A stretch of 64,000 nucleotides of DNA from SYFT01 sp964471115 (GCA_964471115.1 CAYYFE010000001.1:248001-312000); one strand, 5' to 3'. Positions 17,681-27,223 are shown, counted from the stretch's first letter. The notes: generated from the letters alone by a model not told the origin. Program-made: numbers and translations.

Positions 17681-18970
17681 CTACCGGGCGGGTGTGTGTG
17701 TGTGCCAGCCGAGCGCCGGCGTCCAGACCTGAATGGGTGGAGGGCCATCGCGATCGGGGCATTGCGCCCGTGAGTGGGACAGGCGGCCTTCCAGCTCGAG
17801 CTGGCGGTGGCGGTCCCAGTAGCGATCGCTGAACCGGGCCTCGACGAAACGCAGGTCGCGGCTGAAGGTGTAGATCACGTCGGTAAGGGGGCCGAGGCCG
17901 TCGGGCCGATCGAGTTCCGACGTGCGGATCAGCAGCTCGTCACCCACCAGCGACACCCACGCGCGGTTGAAGCCGGACCCGGTGATCCGGTTGAGTTCCG
18001 TCCGCGGAAAGACCGCGTAGAACAGCGGCGCGCCGTCGGGGCACCCCGTGCAGGCGAAGTCGCCCCCGGGGTCTTCGGGCGACCGGCCGTCGAGCCGCTG
18101 GGCGTCCAGCACCACCAGCGCGCCGCCGTCCCGCGCGTTGCTGAATCCGCTGGCGGCAATCCGCTCGCCGTCCAGCCAGCGCAGCGTTTCGATCCAGCCG
18201 CTGTGCACGAACGTGCCCCGGCGCTGGCCGTGGGCGTCGAGCAGGGTGATGACCGACGGCCACCACTCCATGTGATGAGCCGCCACGGCGACCCGCCGGC
18301 CGTAGTGGTCGTTCACCCGGAAGTCGGTCAGCGCCCAGGGCGCGTCGTACGTGCGTCCGTCGGAGAACGTCCACCGGTCGTCGAACATGAACGACTGCAA
18401 CAACCGGCCATCGAGGCTGAAGAAGCGGAGCGCGCCGGCGCCGTGCACCGAGTCCTGGCGCCGCGCGACGTAGGACGTCAGCGCATAGACCCCCTCGGGC
18501 GCCGTCCTGGCGATCTGCACCGACTCGCTGGCGGACTCCGACAACAACGTGAGCACCTCCGCCGGGAAGTCGAATCGCCAGGTCTCGTGACCCCGATCGT
18601 CGTACGCCACCAGGGCCGTCTGACTCACCGTGGCCCGCGCGACCTGCCCGGTGGCATCGGGTGCGAGCATCTGCCAGCTCAGCGCCACCGCCAGCAGCAG
18701 CACGAACGCGATGGCCGGCCGCAGCCACACGAGCGACCGGGTGCGCGGCGCCTGCCGGGGCGGTTCGGGCACGACCGGCGCCGGCGCGGGCCGTCGTGTC
18801 AGCCAGGCGTCAATCTCGGACTTGTACGCAAAGACGGAGTGACCGGCCGACCCGGCCACCCGGCGGACGGGCAGTCCCTGCTTCTCCCACCGCCGCAACG
18901 TCCGTTCGTCGCGCTGCAGGTACTCCGCGATGGCCTTCCACGAATCGAGGCGGTCGCTGGGTTCGGGCAC
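17681..18970 (-). CDS. Membrane-tethered HTH transcription regulator with extracytoplasmic domain
   Basis: A 429-residue protein. Residues 5-60 form a MerR/excisionase-type winged HTH (DRLDSWKAIAEYLQRDERTL, RRWEKQGLPVRRV, SVFAYKSEIDAWL). A proline-rich linker is followed by one membrane helix (LRPAIAFVLLLAVALSWQML, about 83-102). The remaining 320 residues lie outside the membrane and look beta-rich, with repeated Trp and Asp-Gly turns (YDDRGHETWRFDFPAEVL, SLDGRLLQSFMFDDRWTF), possibly a propeller. Such one-piece regulators sense outside and bind DNA inside. The GTG start lies eleven bases after TACACT (18987-18982). It precedes the kinase gene on the same strand, and its targets could include the divergent gene at 19125. 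Confidence 0.75.
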   Translation of the reverse strand: MPEPSDRLDSWKAIAEYLQRDERTLRRWEKQGLPVRRVAGSAGHSVFAYKSEIDAWLTRRPAPAPVVPEPPRQAPRTRSLVWLRPAIAFVLLLAVALSWQMLAPDATGQVARATVSQTALVAYDDRGHETWRFDFPAEVLTLLSESASESVQIARTAPEGVYALTSYVARRQDSVHGAGALRFFSLDGRLLQSFMFDDRWTFSDGRTYDAPWALTDFRVNDHYGRRVAVAAHHMEWWPSVITLLDAHGQRRGTFVHSGWIETLRWLDGERIAASGFSNARDGGALVVLDAQRLDGRSPEDPGGDFACTGCPDGAPLFYAVFPRTELNRITGSGFNRAWVSLVGDELLIRTSELDRPDGLGPLTDVIYTFSRDLRFVEARFSDRYWDRHRQLELEGRLSHSRAQCPDRDGPPPIQVWTPALGWHTHTPAR

Positions 18971-18981
18971 CGGTGGCGGCG

Positions 18982-18987
18982 AGTGTA
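18982..18987 (-). promoter_or_regulatory. -10 box (TACACT) of the membrane HTH regulator gene
   Basis: TACACT on the minus strand ends eleven bases before GTG 18970 with no ribosome-binding site between. It is slightly further from the start than the other boxes of this type in the window. Confidence 0.35.
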
Positions 18988-19124
18988 AGGAGGTCCGCCG
19001 GCCGTTTCAAGGCACCGGCGCCGCATTTGTGCCCGGCGGCGGACGGCGGTCCGCTAATGCCCGGACATGCCGGTTGAGCGCCCGCTGACTTCCGTGTGAA
19101 TGTCCGCCATCCAGGAGTGTTGCC

Positions 19125-20231
19125 ATGACAGTCCGTCCCGTGATCGCCGTGATCCTCACAACCTCCATCGTGACCACCACGCTGGTCCGGCCGGCGGCGC
19201 AACAGGCGCCGGGCCAGCCCATCTACGACCGCAGCTGCAGCCAGGCGATTGCCGATGCCGAACGGCTGGAGGCCGACCTGGTGCGCCAGGATGAACGCAT
19301 TCGACGCACCGAGCAGCAGCTGGCCGCGGCCGAAGGGGCGGTCTCCGACTCGGTCAGCGACCTCGAGGGCATGGCGCTCGCACATGCGCGCGATCTGGCG
19401 CTCAGACAACTGGAGACGGTGCGCACGCTCCGCCGCGCCATCGAGGCGCGCACCCCGCCCTCCGGTCGTGACGATGCGGCGACCCGGCGGCGGCTGGAGA
19501 TGCTCAACACCTGGGTCGACCGCATTGCCGAGGCGGGCGAGCAGGTCGAGGAGGTCGTGAGCGAGGGGCAAATCCTGCAGCGCCGTGCGCAGCTGGAAGG
19601 CGCGCTGGTGCGCAATCGCGCCACACTGGCCGACTTCGCCAACTACCTGCAGGAGACGGGTGTGGGCGACGAACTCGGCGTCAAACTGGCGGCCCTGGCC
19701 GGGCCGGCCGGCGTCCTCGCGGTGGAAACGGCCATCGTCCTGCGCGATGTGGCCTTTGCCGCCGCCGGCGGCTACTTCAGCGCGCAGGAAGCCGCGCGCC
19801 ACCGGGAGACCCTCGGCACCTTGAAGGCGATGCGCGCCCGCGTGAGTGACTTCGCGTTTCAGCTCCGCGCCGAGGCGGCCCGGTGCACGGCCACGCCGCG
19901 ACCCGACGACCGCATCAACGTGACACCGCCGGGAGACGCCCGCATGCCGCCGGCCGATCCCGCGACGTCCACGCCCGCTCCCAAGGTCGAGGAAAAGAAG
20001 GGTGGCGGCGGTGACACCTTGTACTGGCTGGGACTGGCCGGTCTGGCGGGCGGGGCCGCGTACTACGCGTACGGCAAGACCTGCACGCCGCCCACACAGA
20101 ACGTGCTGACCGTGTGCTCGTCACAGGGCGGCAGTTCGAGCGCCTGTCAGAACGCCGTCAACGAGCAGGACAAGTACTGCAAGTGCGAGGGGTATGGCGG
20201 GTTCGATCGGCAGTTCGGCGGCTGCCGCTAG
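19125..20231 (+). CDS. Unknown exported coiled-coil protein with C-terminal cysteine motif
   Basis: A 368-residue protein I do not recognise. It starts with a signal peptide or anchor (VIAVILTTSIVTTTLVRPAA). It then has a long charged helical region (about 38-260) with heptad-like spacing (DAERLEADLVRQDERIRRTE, LEMLNTWVDRIAEAGEQVEE), broken by a small hydrophobic stretch. A proline-rich linker follows, then a glycine-rich membrane segment (LYWLGLAGLAGGAAYYAYG). The tail has six cysteines (TCTPPTQNVLTVCSSQ, SACQNAVNEQDKYCKCEGY). ATG 19125 has an AGGAG site at proper spacing. The next gene starts 38 bases inside its end, so the two products probably act together at the envelope. Confidence 0.6.
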   Translation: MTVRPVIAVILTTSIVTTTLVRPAAQQAPGQPIYDRSCSQAIADAERLEADLVRQDERIRRTEQQLAAAEGAVSDSVSDLEGMALAHARDLALRQLETVRTLRRAIEARTPPSGRDDAATRRRLEMLNTWVDRIAEAGEQVEEVVSEGQILQRRAQLEGALVRNRATLADFANYLQETGVGDELGVKLAALAGPAGVLAVETAIVLRDVAFAAAGGYFSAQEAARHRETLGTLKAMRARVSDFAFQLRAEAARCTATPRPDDRINVTPPGDARMPPADPATSTPAPKVEEKKGGGGDTLYWLGLAGLAGGAAYYAYGKTCTPPTQNVLTVCSSQGGSSSACQNAVNEQDKYCKCEGYGGFDRQFGGCR

Positions 20232-22551
20232 CCTCCTCCTGGCGCAGGCGGCGCTGACGCCGTTGGCCGGTCGCGTCGTGGGGCCGGATCATCGTCCGGT
20301 CCGCGGTGTCACCGTCGAGGTGACGTGCGGAGCGAACCGCCAGCAGGCGGTCACCGATGACGACGGACGCTTCGTGGGGCCGGCGGCCGCAGGTGAGTGC
20401 GTGGTGCGCGCAGCCGCACCAGGCTTCGCGCCGGCGGAGCGCCGTTGTCGCGCGGACCGGTCCGACCGCGAGTGTCGAATCGATCTGGCGCTCGCCCCCC
20501 GGCGTGAATTCGTGGAGGTGACGGCGCAGACAACGAGCCTGCCCATGGCGGCGACTGGCGGTACGAGCGCCGCGTTGTGGTCCGCTGACCACCTGCGCGC
20601 CCTGGGGCCTGATGTGGGCGCGTGGATGACGGTGGCGGCGTTGTCAGCCGGGGCGGCGGACGGTCCGCGTCAGATCCGTCAGGACGGTCTGGCCGTCGCC
20701 GCGACACCGCCGCCGCGAGCGGTTGGCGCCGTGCGCGTGAACGAAGATCCGTTTGGTGTCCAGGCCGGCGGCACCACGTCGCTGTGGATCGATCTGGAGC
20801 CGGCCGCGCCGCTGGCGTCATGGACCCTGGCCGTTCAACCGCCGCGGCTGCTGAGTCAACGGGCGGATCCGCTGACGGGCGCTGCGGCGCCTCACTCCTC
20901 GACCATGGGCCTCACTCTGGGCGCGGCCCCCGCGCGCCGGGTGTCCGTGATGGCATCGCTGCACCGCACCGATGACAAGGCCTCGCCGGCGTACGTGGCC
21001 GGCGCGCCTGGGCGGGAATCACTGGCCGCCTGGTTGCCATCCACGCACCGGACGACGATGGCGTATGCGGCGTCGACCGTCGAGCGGGGCAAGTGGTCCG
21101 CGACGTATCGGCTGACACACATCGGATTGTGGGCGGACCGCACCGGCGTGGGAGGGCCGGCCGGGCCAGGCATGGCGTTCACGGTGGACCGCAGTGTCTG
21201 GGGACATCGGCTCGCACTCTCGCGCGTCAGCACGCGGCTGCGCTGGCGTGCGGGCGTCTCGGTGGACCGCAGCCGTTCGGACGATCGGTCATTGTCGGCG
21301 GGGCCCGCGCGGTTGATCGCGGGGCGCCTGGTCGATGGCGCCCCCGATCGTCTCGCAACGCGCCGCACCGACGACTCGTGGCTGGCGAAGGTGACGGCCG
21401 AGTCGCCGGCGCCGGGCGCGTGGCTCGTCGGCGCCGAGGCCGGCCGGCACGCCATCCGCGAGGCGCGCGTCCACAATCCACTGGGTCAGATCTGGATCGC
21501 GGCCGATGGGTCCACGTTGGGTGTGATGGCGCCACGTGCTGACGTGTCCGTCATGGCGTCGGCGCCCACGGCCGCGGTGTATGGAGAACGCCGCCTGGCG
21601 GCATCGCGCCGGTTGTGGCTGCGTGCCGGGCTCAGGTTCGACTGGCAATCGGGCCTCGGCGTGACGGTCGCGCCGCGCCTGTCGGCCGCCGCGCCGCTCG
21701 GAGGATTCATCGTCGCCGGCAACGCGGGCTGGTTTCGCGACGGCTGGCTCCCGGAGACTGAACTCGAGCTGCGCGCGCGGCAGCGCGCGCCGTCGTGGTG
21801 GATCGGCGACGACGTCCCGGTGTTCGTCCGCGCCGTGCCGGCCCGTCGTCGTGACGTGGTGGTGCGCGGCTCGGTCACGCGGGCGCTGGGCCGGTGGCGG
21901 GCCGCCGTGCAACAGACGCTGCGGTGGGGGCGTGGTCCGGGCGGGTTGGTGCGGACCCTGGACGGGAATCGGCGAATCGACACGCTCGACACATCGCGCA
22001 GGCTGCACCAGCGCGAGTCACATGTGCGGGTCGACTGGTCGGCGCGCCAATGGGCGGTGACCGCGCATTACGTGTTTACGCACGCCATGGATGACGGACT
22101 GGGCGGGCTCGAGCCGCCCGCCTGGCGCGACGAGCGGGGAGAGTGGGCGCCGACCACGGGTGTCGCGCGCCATCGCTGGAGTGTCACGGCGCGCGGCGTG
22201 GCGCCGGGCGGCGTTCAGACCGTCGTGACGTATTCACGGCTGTCGGGGGTGCCGTTCACCATCGCAACCGGTCGCGACGACGAGGGGTTGCGGACGTTTG
22301 CCGGGCGGCTCGATCTCGGGCGCAACGCCCACCGGACGCCGCCCAGTCAGGCGGTGTCTGTTGCGGCGGCGCGGCGCTGGCCGCTTCGGTTGGCCGGCCT
22401 CAGTGTCGAAGCCGGCCTCAACGCGGAGCATCTGGCCGGCGGACTGACCGTGCTCGAGGTGGACACGCTGGCCTCCTCGGCGCTGGCCGGCCGGCCCATT
22501 CGCGCCGTTCGGGGTCCGAGACTCAGCGTCTGGGCAACCCTGGTTCGCTGA
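20194..22551 (+). CDS. Outer-membrane beta-barrel protein with carboxypeptidase-regulatory-like domain
   Basis: A 785-residue exported protein. After a short signal-like start comes a carboxypeptidase-regulatory-like Ig fold (LAGRVVGPDHRPVRGVTVEV, VTDDDGRFVGPAAAGECVVR, residues about 25-105), the usual first domain of acidobacterial TonB-dependent receptors. The plug is short and lacks clear TonB-box and plug motifs. The rest is rich in alternating strands (SVMASLHRTDDKASPAYVAG, WSATYRLTHIGLWADRTGVG, WAVTAHYVFTHAMDDGLGG), as in a barrel. The C-terminus ends LSVWATLVR rather than in phenylalanine. ATG 20194 has GAGGGG upstream and overlaps the previous gene by 38 bases. Its last 29 bases overlap the convergent propeller gene. 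The ligand is unknown. Confidence 0.65.
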   Translation: MAGSIGSSAAAASLLLAQAALTPLAGRVVGPDHRPVRGVTVEVTCGANRQQAVTDDDGRFVGPAAAGECVVRAAAPGFAPAERRCRADRSDRECRIDLALAPRREFVEVTAQTTSLPMAATGGTSAALWSADHLRALGPDVGAWMTVAALSAGAADGPRQIRQDGLAVAATPPPRAVGAVRVNEDPFGVQAGGTTSLWIDLEPAAPLASWTLAVQPPRLLSQRADPLTGAAAPHSSTMGLTLGAAPARRVSVMASLHRTDDKASPAYVAGAPGRESLAAWLPSTHRTTMAYAASTVERGKWSATYRLTHIGLWADRTGVGGPAGPGMAFTVDRSVWGHRLALSRVSTRLRWRAGVSVDRSRSDDRSLSAGPARLIAGRLVDGAPDRLATRRTDDSWLAKVTAESPAPGAWLVGAEAGRHAIREARVHNPLGQIWIAADGSTLGVMAPRADVSVMASAPTAAVYGERRLAASRRLWLRAGLRFDWQSGLGVTVAPRLSAAAPLGGFIVAGNAGWFRDGWLPETELELRARQRAPSWWIGDDVPVFVRAVPARRRDVVVRGSVTRALGRWRAAVQQTLRWGRGPGGLVRTLDGNRRIDTLDTSRRLHQRESHVRVDWSARQWAVTAHYVFTHAMDDGLGGLEPPAWRDERGEWAPTTGVARHRWSVTARGVAPGGVQTVVTYSRLSGVPFTIATGRDDEGLRTFAGRLDLGRNAHRTPPSQAVSVAAARRWPLRLAGLSVEAGLNAEHLAGGLTVLEVDTLASSALAGRPIRAVRGPRLSVWATLVR

Positions 22552-23971
22552 TGCGATAGAGCTTCGTCTCGGTCCGGATGAACAGCGAATTGTCGGCCAC
22601 CGCGGGCGAGGCCAGCGTCATTTCGTCGAGTGAGTTCTGCCGGACTTCCTTGTACTCCGCGCCCGGGGTGACCACAATGGTCGTGCCCTCTTCATCGAAG
22701 AAGTAGATGCGGCCGCCGGCCACGAGCGGCGAGGCGGAGAACGTGTGCCCGACGCCGCCGACACGCGCCTTGTAGAGTTCCTTGCCGGTTTCCGCGTCGA
22801 GCACGGCCATGATGCCGGTGTCGTGCAGCAGATACAGCCGGCCGTCGACCAGCACGGGGGAGGGCGTGTAGCCGGACGCGCGTGGATGTGACCACGCGAT
22901 GAACGCATTGTTCGATTCGTCCGCCTTGAGCGAAATGTCGCCGGATGCGCCCGGCCGGATGGCGAAAAACGGCCGCGACGCATCGCCGCCCTGCGCGCCC
23001 GTGCCCACATACAACATGCCGTTGGCCGCGAACGCCGACGGCGTCGGCATCGTCGTGCCGGGAATCACGATGCGCCACAGTTCCTCGCCGGTGAGACTGT
23101 AGCTGCGGACCGACCGGTGGCCGGTGACCACCACTTCCGTGCGGCCGGCGTGTTTCCAGATGTACGGCGTGTTCCAGGACGAGTGCAGAATCCCCTCCGA
23201 GGACCGCGCCGCCCGCCACAGCTGCTCACCGGTGCGCGCGTCCAACGCGGTGAGGTACGACTCCTGCTCGCTGTCCTGCAGGAGGAAGACCTTGCCGTCG
23301 TGGACCACCGGTGACGACGCCGTGCCGAAATCGAGATAGATGCGCTGCGGCGGCCAGGTCTTCTTCCAGAGGGGCGTGCCGTCGAGGGTGAACGCAAACA
23401 TGCCGATGTTCTGGCCGAAGGACACGTAGAGACGTTCACCGTCGGTGAACGGCGTCTCGGACGCGTACGTGTTCTTGCGGTGGCGTCCGCCGAACGGCAG
23501 GCCTTTGTGCACTTCGCGTTCCCACAACGCCTTCCCGGTGGCCGCGTCGAACGCGAACAACATGTATCGGATCTCGTCGGACTCTTCGGGCACCTCGTTG
23601 TCGCGCTCGCGCACGAGCCGGTTCACCTCGGCGGGCGGCAGGCCTTTCGCCCGAAGTTCCGCGATGTAGTCGTTGCCGTAGAGGCCGGGTGACGGCTGCT
23701 TGAACGGTTTGTTGCTGATCGCGGACGTCAGGTACACGACGCCCTTCCAGATCACGGGTGATGACCAGCCGCGGCCCTGAAGGTTGATGACCCAACGGAC
23801 GTTTTCGGTGGTCGACCACGCGTCCGGCAGCCGCGAGGCCTCCGCGACGCCGTTGGCGAGGGGCCCGCGAAACCCCGGCCAGTCCCTCGTGTCATCGTGC
23901 GAGTGTCCGGACACGGACGCCGCTGCCAGTGCGATCACCCCGGCTCCGATTGAGAACAGACCTGATTTCAT
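22523..23971 (-). CDS. Secreted PQQ-like beta-propeller protein
   Basis: A 482-residue protein with a signal peptide (MKSGLFSIGAGVIALAAASV) and a PQQ/YVTN-like propeller over the rest. Repeats follow the pattern GKALWEREV, GTPLWKKTW, GEQLWRAAR, GEELWRIVI, GKELYKARV, each followed by a strand. DWPGFRGPLANGVAEASRLP at the start is the common opening of PQQ-binding-like proteins in Planctomycetes and Acidobacteria. No catalytic residues for alcohol oxidation are evident, so an enzyme activity is not claimed. ATG 23971 is chosen because the signal peptide begins there and a TACAGT box ends seven bases upstream; the frame extends further without sense. Confidence 0.82.
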   Translation of the reverse strand: MKSGLFSIGAGVIALAAASVSGHSHDDTRDWPGFRGPLANGVAEASRLPDAWSTTENVRWVINLQGRGWSSPVIWKGVVYLTSAISNKPFKQPSPGLYGNDYIAELRAKGLPPAEVNRLVRERDNEVPEESDEIRYMLFAFDAATGKALWEREVHKGLPFGGRHRKNTYASETPFTDGERLYVSFGQNIGMFAFTLDGTPLWKKTWPPQRIYLDFGTASSPVVHDGKVFLLQDSEQESYLTALDARTGEQLWRAARSSEGILHSSWNTPYIWKHAGRTEVVVTGHRSVRSYSLTGEELWRIVIPGTTMPTPSAFAANGMLYVGTGAQGGDASRPFFAIRPGASGDISLKADESNNAFIAWSHPRASGYTPSPVLVDGRLYLLHDTGIMAVLDAETGKELYKARVGGVGHTFSASPLVAGGRIYFFDEEGTTIVVTPGAEYKEVRQNSLDEMTLASPAVADNSLFIRTETKLYRISEPGLPRR

Positions 23972-23978
23972 GCCTGGC

Positions 23979-23984
23979 ACTGTA
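23979..23984 (-). promoter_or_regulatory. -10 box (TACAGT) of the PQQ-like propeller gene
   Basis: TACAGT on the minus strand ends seven bases before ATG 23971. The gap to the divergent PadR gene (23985-24138) also holds GGACC-type short repeats at about 24030-24080 and a short AGAAGTTCT palindrome at 24118-24126. Confidence 0.45.
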
Positions 23985-24138
23985 CCTCGACCGGCGCGCC
24001 GCCCATCGGGCCGGTGTGGTTCGAACACCCGGACCACTTGGGTCATGCCGACCCCGCCGGACCCGCCGGACCTCGGACCACAACCTTTTTCCCCGTAACC
24101 TCGTCTCAGTCTCCACTAGAAGTTCTGATGGAGGCGCG

Positions 24139-24483
24139 ATGACACGGAAGGCCACGGCTTCGTCCGGCGATCTGCTGCAGGGCACACTCGATTTGCTGGT
24201 GCTGCAGACGCTGCAACTGGGACCCGCGCACGGGTACGCGATTGCCTCCACGATTGCCCGGCGGTCCGACGATGTGCTGCAGGTCGAACAGGGATCGCTG
24301 TATCCCGCGCTGCAGCGGCTCGAGGACCGCGGGTGGATCACGTCCTCCTGGGGTGTCTCCGAGTCCAACCGCCGCGCGCGGTTCTACACGCTCACCGCGG
24401 CCGGCCGGAGGCAACTGCACGCCGAAGCGACACGCTGGGAACAACTGGCGCGCGCGGTGCATCGCGTAATGCGGCCGGTCTAG
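24139..24483 (+). CDS. PadR family repressor, type 1 (partner of ADOP at 24494)
   Basis: A 114-residue winged-helix repressor. SGDLLQGTLDLLVLQTLQLG, HGYAIASTIARRSDDVLQVE and QGSLYPALQRLEDRGWI are the core PadR wHTH, and the C-terminal helix (RQLHAEATRWEQLARAVHRV) serves dimerisation. PadR proteins block transcription until a ligand, often an antibiotic or phenolic compound, binds. It belongs with the PadRs at 54101 and 62728, all with the DLLQGTLD opening. A GGAGG site precedes ATG 24139. The permease gene starts 11 bases after its stop. A weak palindrome AGAAGTTCT (24118-24126) is the best operator candidate. Confidence 0.92.
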   Translation: MTRKATASSGDLLQGTLDLLVLQTLQLGPAHGYAIASTIARRSDDVLQVEQGSLYPALQRLEDRGWITSSWGVSESNRRARFYTLTAAGRRQLHAEATRWEQLARAVHRVMRPV

Positions 24484-24493
24484 GAGGATTCGC

Positions 24494-27130
24494 ATGGCCT
24501 GGGCTCCCTGGTTCATCCGTCGTCGTCGTGATGCCGATCGTCAGGCGGAACTCGACGCCCATCTCGATCACCACATCGACGACCTGATCGCCCGCGGCGT
24601 CCCGCCGTCCGAGGCCCGCCGGCAGGCCCGCCTGCTGCTCGGCAATGCCCGCCGGGTTCGCGAGGAGGTCGACGACGTGCAGAAGCTGCCGTGGCTCGAC
24701 ACGATCACCCGCGACGTTCGATATGCCCTGCGTGTCCTGCGGCGGGCGCCGGGCTTCACCCTGACGGCCGTGGCCACGCTGGCGCTGGTCATCGGCGCCA
24801 ATACCGCGGTGTTCAGCCTGGCCAATGGCCTGCTGTTCACGCCGCTGCCGCTCGACGAACCTGAGCGGCTGTATCTGCTCAACGCCGACATGACGACCCC
24901 GCGCGGCCGGTTCTCAGGCACGGGGCAGGACGGCTACACGTGGCGGGCCCTCTCGCAGACGCCCCTCGGTTCCTCTTCCGCGGTGTACAGCGACATGGTG
25001 TCGGGCGTGAATCTGGCGCTCGACGGGCAGGCGCTGTACGTCGAGCAGCAACGCGTCAGCGCCGGGTTTTTCCGCGTCCTCGGCGCGGCGCCGGAGCTGG
25101 GTCGCGAGTTTCTGCCGGAGGAAGACGTGCCGGGCGGCCCCGCCGTCGTCATCCTCAGCCATGACACGTGGCGCCGCGTGTTCGGCGGCGATGCGCATGT
25201 CATCGGACGCACCGTCCAGTTGCGCGGCGAGTCGTGGCAGGTCGTCGGCGTGATGCCCGCCGGATTCCGCGGGACGACCGATGCGGACGTGTGGACGCCG
25301 CTGCGGCCGTCGACCTCAGGCGAGGGCGGCGGGACGAACTACCAGATCGTGATCCGGCTGCCGCACGGCGCCGTCCCGGACGCCATCACCGCCCAGCTGC
25401 GTCCCGCGCTCGATCCGTCCCTGCGCGAGCGAGGTCTGAGTGATGAGGTGACGGCCACGGTGACGCTCGTCCGGTTCGACGAGACGCTGCGCGCCGACAT
25501 GCGCGAGGTCATCGTCATGCTCGGCGCGGCCGCGGCGCTCGTGTTGGTGATTGCGTGTGTCAATCTGGCCGCGATGCTCCTGGCGCGGGGCGCGACGCGC
25601 ACACGCGAAGTCGCGACCCGTATGGCGCTGGGTTCGGGCCGGTGGCCCGTCGTCCGGCAGCTGCTGATCGAGAGTCTCGTGCTGGCGCTGATCGGCGGCG
25701 CGGCGGGACTGGTCGTCGGCTGGTTCGGCCTGCAGGGATTGCAGGCGCTGGCCGGCGAGCGATTCTCCGACTGGCAGCGTGTGACGATGGATGGGCGCGT
25801 GGTGCTGGCGACGGCGGGTCTGTCGATGGTGACCAGTCTGCTGTTCGGACTGGTCCCGGCGCTGCAGGCCAGCCGGCTCGACATGCAGGCGGCCATGGGG
25901 GAAGGCGGTACCCGCGCGGTGGCGGGAGGTTCGCGTCAGTGGATGCGACGCGCGCTGGTCGTGGCGGAAGTGGCGCTTGGCGTCGTCCTGCTGGTGGCTG
26001 CCGGACTGTTGGTCCGCACGTTCGCGAATCTGCGCGCCATCGATCCCGGATTCTCCCCGGAAGGCCTCGTGACCGCCGCGGTGCCGTTGCTCGACGCGCG
26101 ATACACGACACCGGAGTCGGTGAACACGTTGTTCGACAGGACGCTGGAGGCCGTCCGCGCGACGCCCGGCATCGAGGCGGCGTCGATCTCGCTGGGGCTG
26201 CCGTTCCAGCGCGCGTTGAACATGGGCTTCCGGTATCCCGGCGATCAGTCCGCGTGGACCACGAGTGTGACCTACGCGACGCCGGACTATTTCGACACGT
26301 TCCAGATCGCGTTGCGACGCGGGCGTGTGCTGGCGGCGCAGGATCGCGCCGACGCCCGGCCCGTGGTGGTCGTCAACGAGGCGTTCGAGCGGTTCTACTC
26401 GAAGGATCGGGATGTGCTGGGGCGCGTCATGCGGGTCGGCGGCGTCGAACGTGAAGTGGTGGGCGTCGTAGCCGACGTGCAGCAGCGTCCGGGTTTCATC
26501 ATCAACGGCATGACCCCCGGTCCCATTGTCAGCTCACCGAGCGTGTATGTGCCGGCCGCGCAGATCAACGCGGGCATTGTGTCCACGCACGTGTGGTTCC
26601 CGCCGGTGGTGAGTGTCAGGGCCGTCAATCCCGCGGTGGCGGAGCAGGCGATCCGCGGGGCGTTGGGGCGGGTGGATGCACAGCTGGCCGTCGGAGCCAT
26701 CCGCCGGATGTCCGAGGTCCGGGCCGAGGCCACCCGGCTCGAAGAGATGCTGACCACGCTGGTCGGCCTGCTGGCGGTCGCGGCGCTGCTTCTGACGGCG
26801 ATTGGGCTGCATGGCGTCATCTCGCAGGCGGTCATCGAACGGACGCGGGAGTTCGGCATTCGCCTGGCGCTGGGCGCGACGCCGTCAGGCACGGTGGGGC
26901 GGGTGGCGCTCGGAGGCCTGGCGTTGACCATCACCGGCATCGCCATCGGGATGGCGCTTGCCCAGCCGGCCACGTCGCTGGTGGCGTCGGTGTTGTACGG
27001 CGTGGCCGAGCGTGACGTGCCGACCTACCTGGGCGCCGCCGGCTTCCTGCTGGTGGTGGCGACCGTGGCCACCGTGTTGCCCGCGCTGCGCATCCTGCGC
27101 CTCGATCCGGCGCAGACGTTGAGATCTTGA
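24494..27130 (+). CDS. ADOP-type orphan FtsX/MacB permease, prefix type 1
   Basis: An 878-residue member of the acidobacterial duplicated orphan permease (ADOP) family. Residues 1-75 are the cytoplasmic prefix (RRRRDADRQAELDAHLDHHI, PPSEARRQARLLLGNARRV). Then comes a MacB-like unit with membrane helix FTLTAVATLALVIGANTAVF and a large periplasmic domain. The first FtsX core follows (VLVIACVNLAAMLLARGATR), then a second periplasmic domain and the last FtsX core (ERTREFGIRLALGATPSG). About eight helices are expected. In MacB relatives the permease couples an ATPase to envelope export or signalling; no ATPase gene is near, hence orphan. It is preceded at 11 bases by its PadR, so it is likely repressed by it. 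Confidence 0.92.
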   Translation: MAWAPWFIRRRRDADRQAELDAHLDHHIDDLIARGVPPSEARRQARLLLGNARRVREEVDDVQKLPWLDTITRDVRYALRVLRRAPGFTLTAVATLALVIGANTAVFSLANGLLFTPLPLDEPERLYLLNADMTTPRGRFSGTGQDGYTWRALSQTPLGSSSAVYSDMVSGVNLALDGQALYVEQQRVSAGFFRVLGAAPELGREFLPEEDVPGGPAVVILSHDTWRRVFGGDAHVIGRTVQLRGESWQVVGVMPAGFRGTTDADVWTPLRPSTSGEGGGTNYQIVIRLPHGAVPDAITAQLRPALDPSLRERGLSDEVTATVTLVRFDETLRADMREVIVMLGAAAALVLVIACVNLAAMLLARGATRTREVATRMALGSGRWPVVRQLLIESLVLALIGGAAGLVVGWFGLQGLQALAGERFSDWQRVTMDGRVVLATAGLSMVTSLLFGLVPALQASRLDMQAAMGEGGTRAVAGGSRQWMRRALVVAEVALGVVLLVAAGLLVRTFANLRAIDPGFSPEGLVTAAVPLLDARYTTPESVNTLFDRTLEAVRATPGIEAASISLGLPFQRALNMGFRYPGDQSAWTTSVTYATPDYFDTFQIALRRGRVLAAQDRADARPVVVVNEAFERFYSKDRDVLGRVMRVGGVEREVVGVVADVQQRPGFIINGMTPGPIVSSPSVYVPAAQINAGIVSTHVWFPPVVSVRAVNPAVAEQAIRGALGRVDAQLAVGAIRRMSEVRAEATRLEEMLTTLVGLLAVAALLLTAIGLHGVISQAVIERTREFGIRLALGATPSGTVGRVALGGLALTITGIAIGMALAQPATSLVASVLYGVAERDVPTYLGAAGFLLVVATVATVLPALRILRLDPAQTLRS

Positions 27131-27131
27131 G

Positions 27132-27216
27132 GGGTCCAGGGTCCAAGGGTCCAGGGTCCAGGGTCCGCGGCGCCATCGATCCATCGATCCATCGATCCAT
27201 TGATCCATTGATCCAT
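27132..27216. repeat. Two adjacent tandem repeats (7-mer and 8-mer)
   Basis: Five copies of the heptamer GGGTCCA, one with an extra A, lie at about 27132-27166. They are followed by five to six copies of an octamer of the CATCGATC/CATTGATC type at about 27173-27216. The two units are unrelated. They fill the gap between the ADOP gene and the next PadR promoter. Confidence 0.85.
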
Positions 27217-27223
27217 TTCCAAG

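Noticed and set aside
24008..24030. GGTTCGAA word resembling a tRNA T-loop
   Set aside because: The flanking bases do not form the T-stem and there is no acceptor or anticodon arm; it is only a short palindrome.
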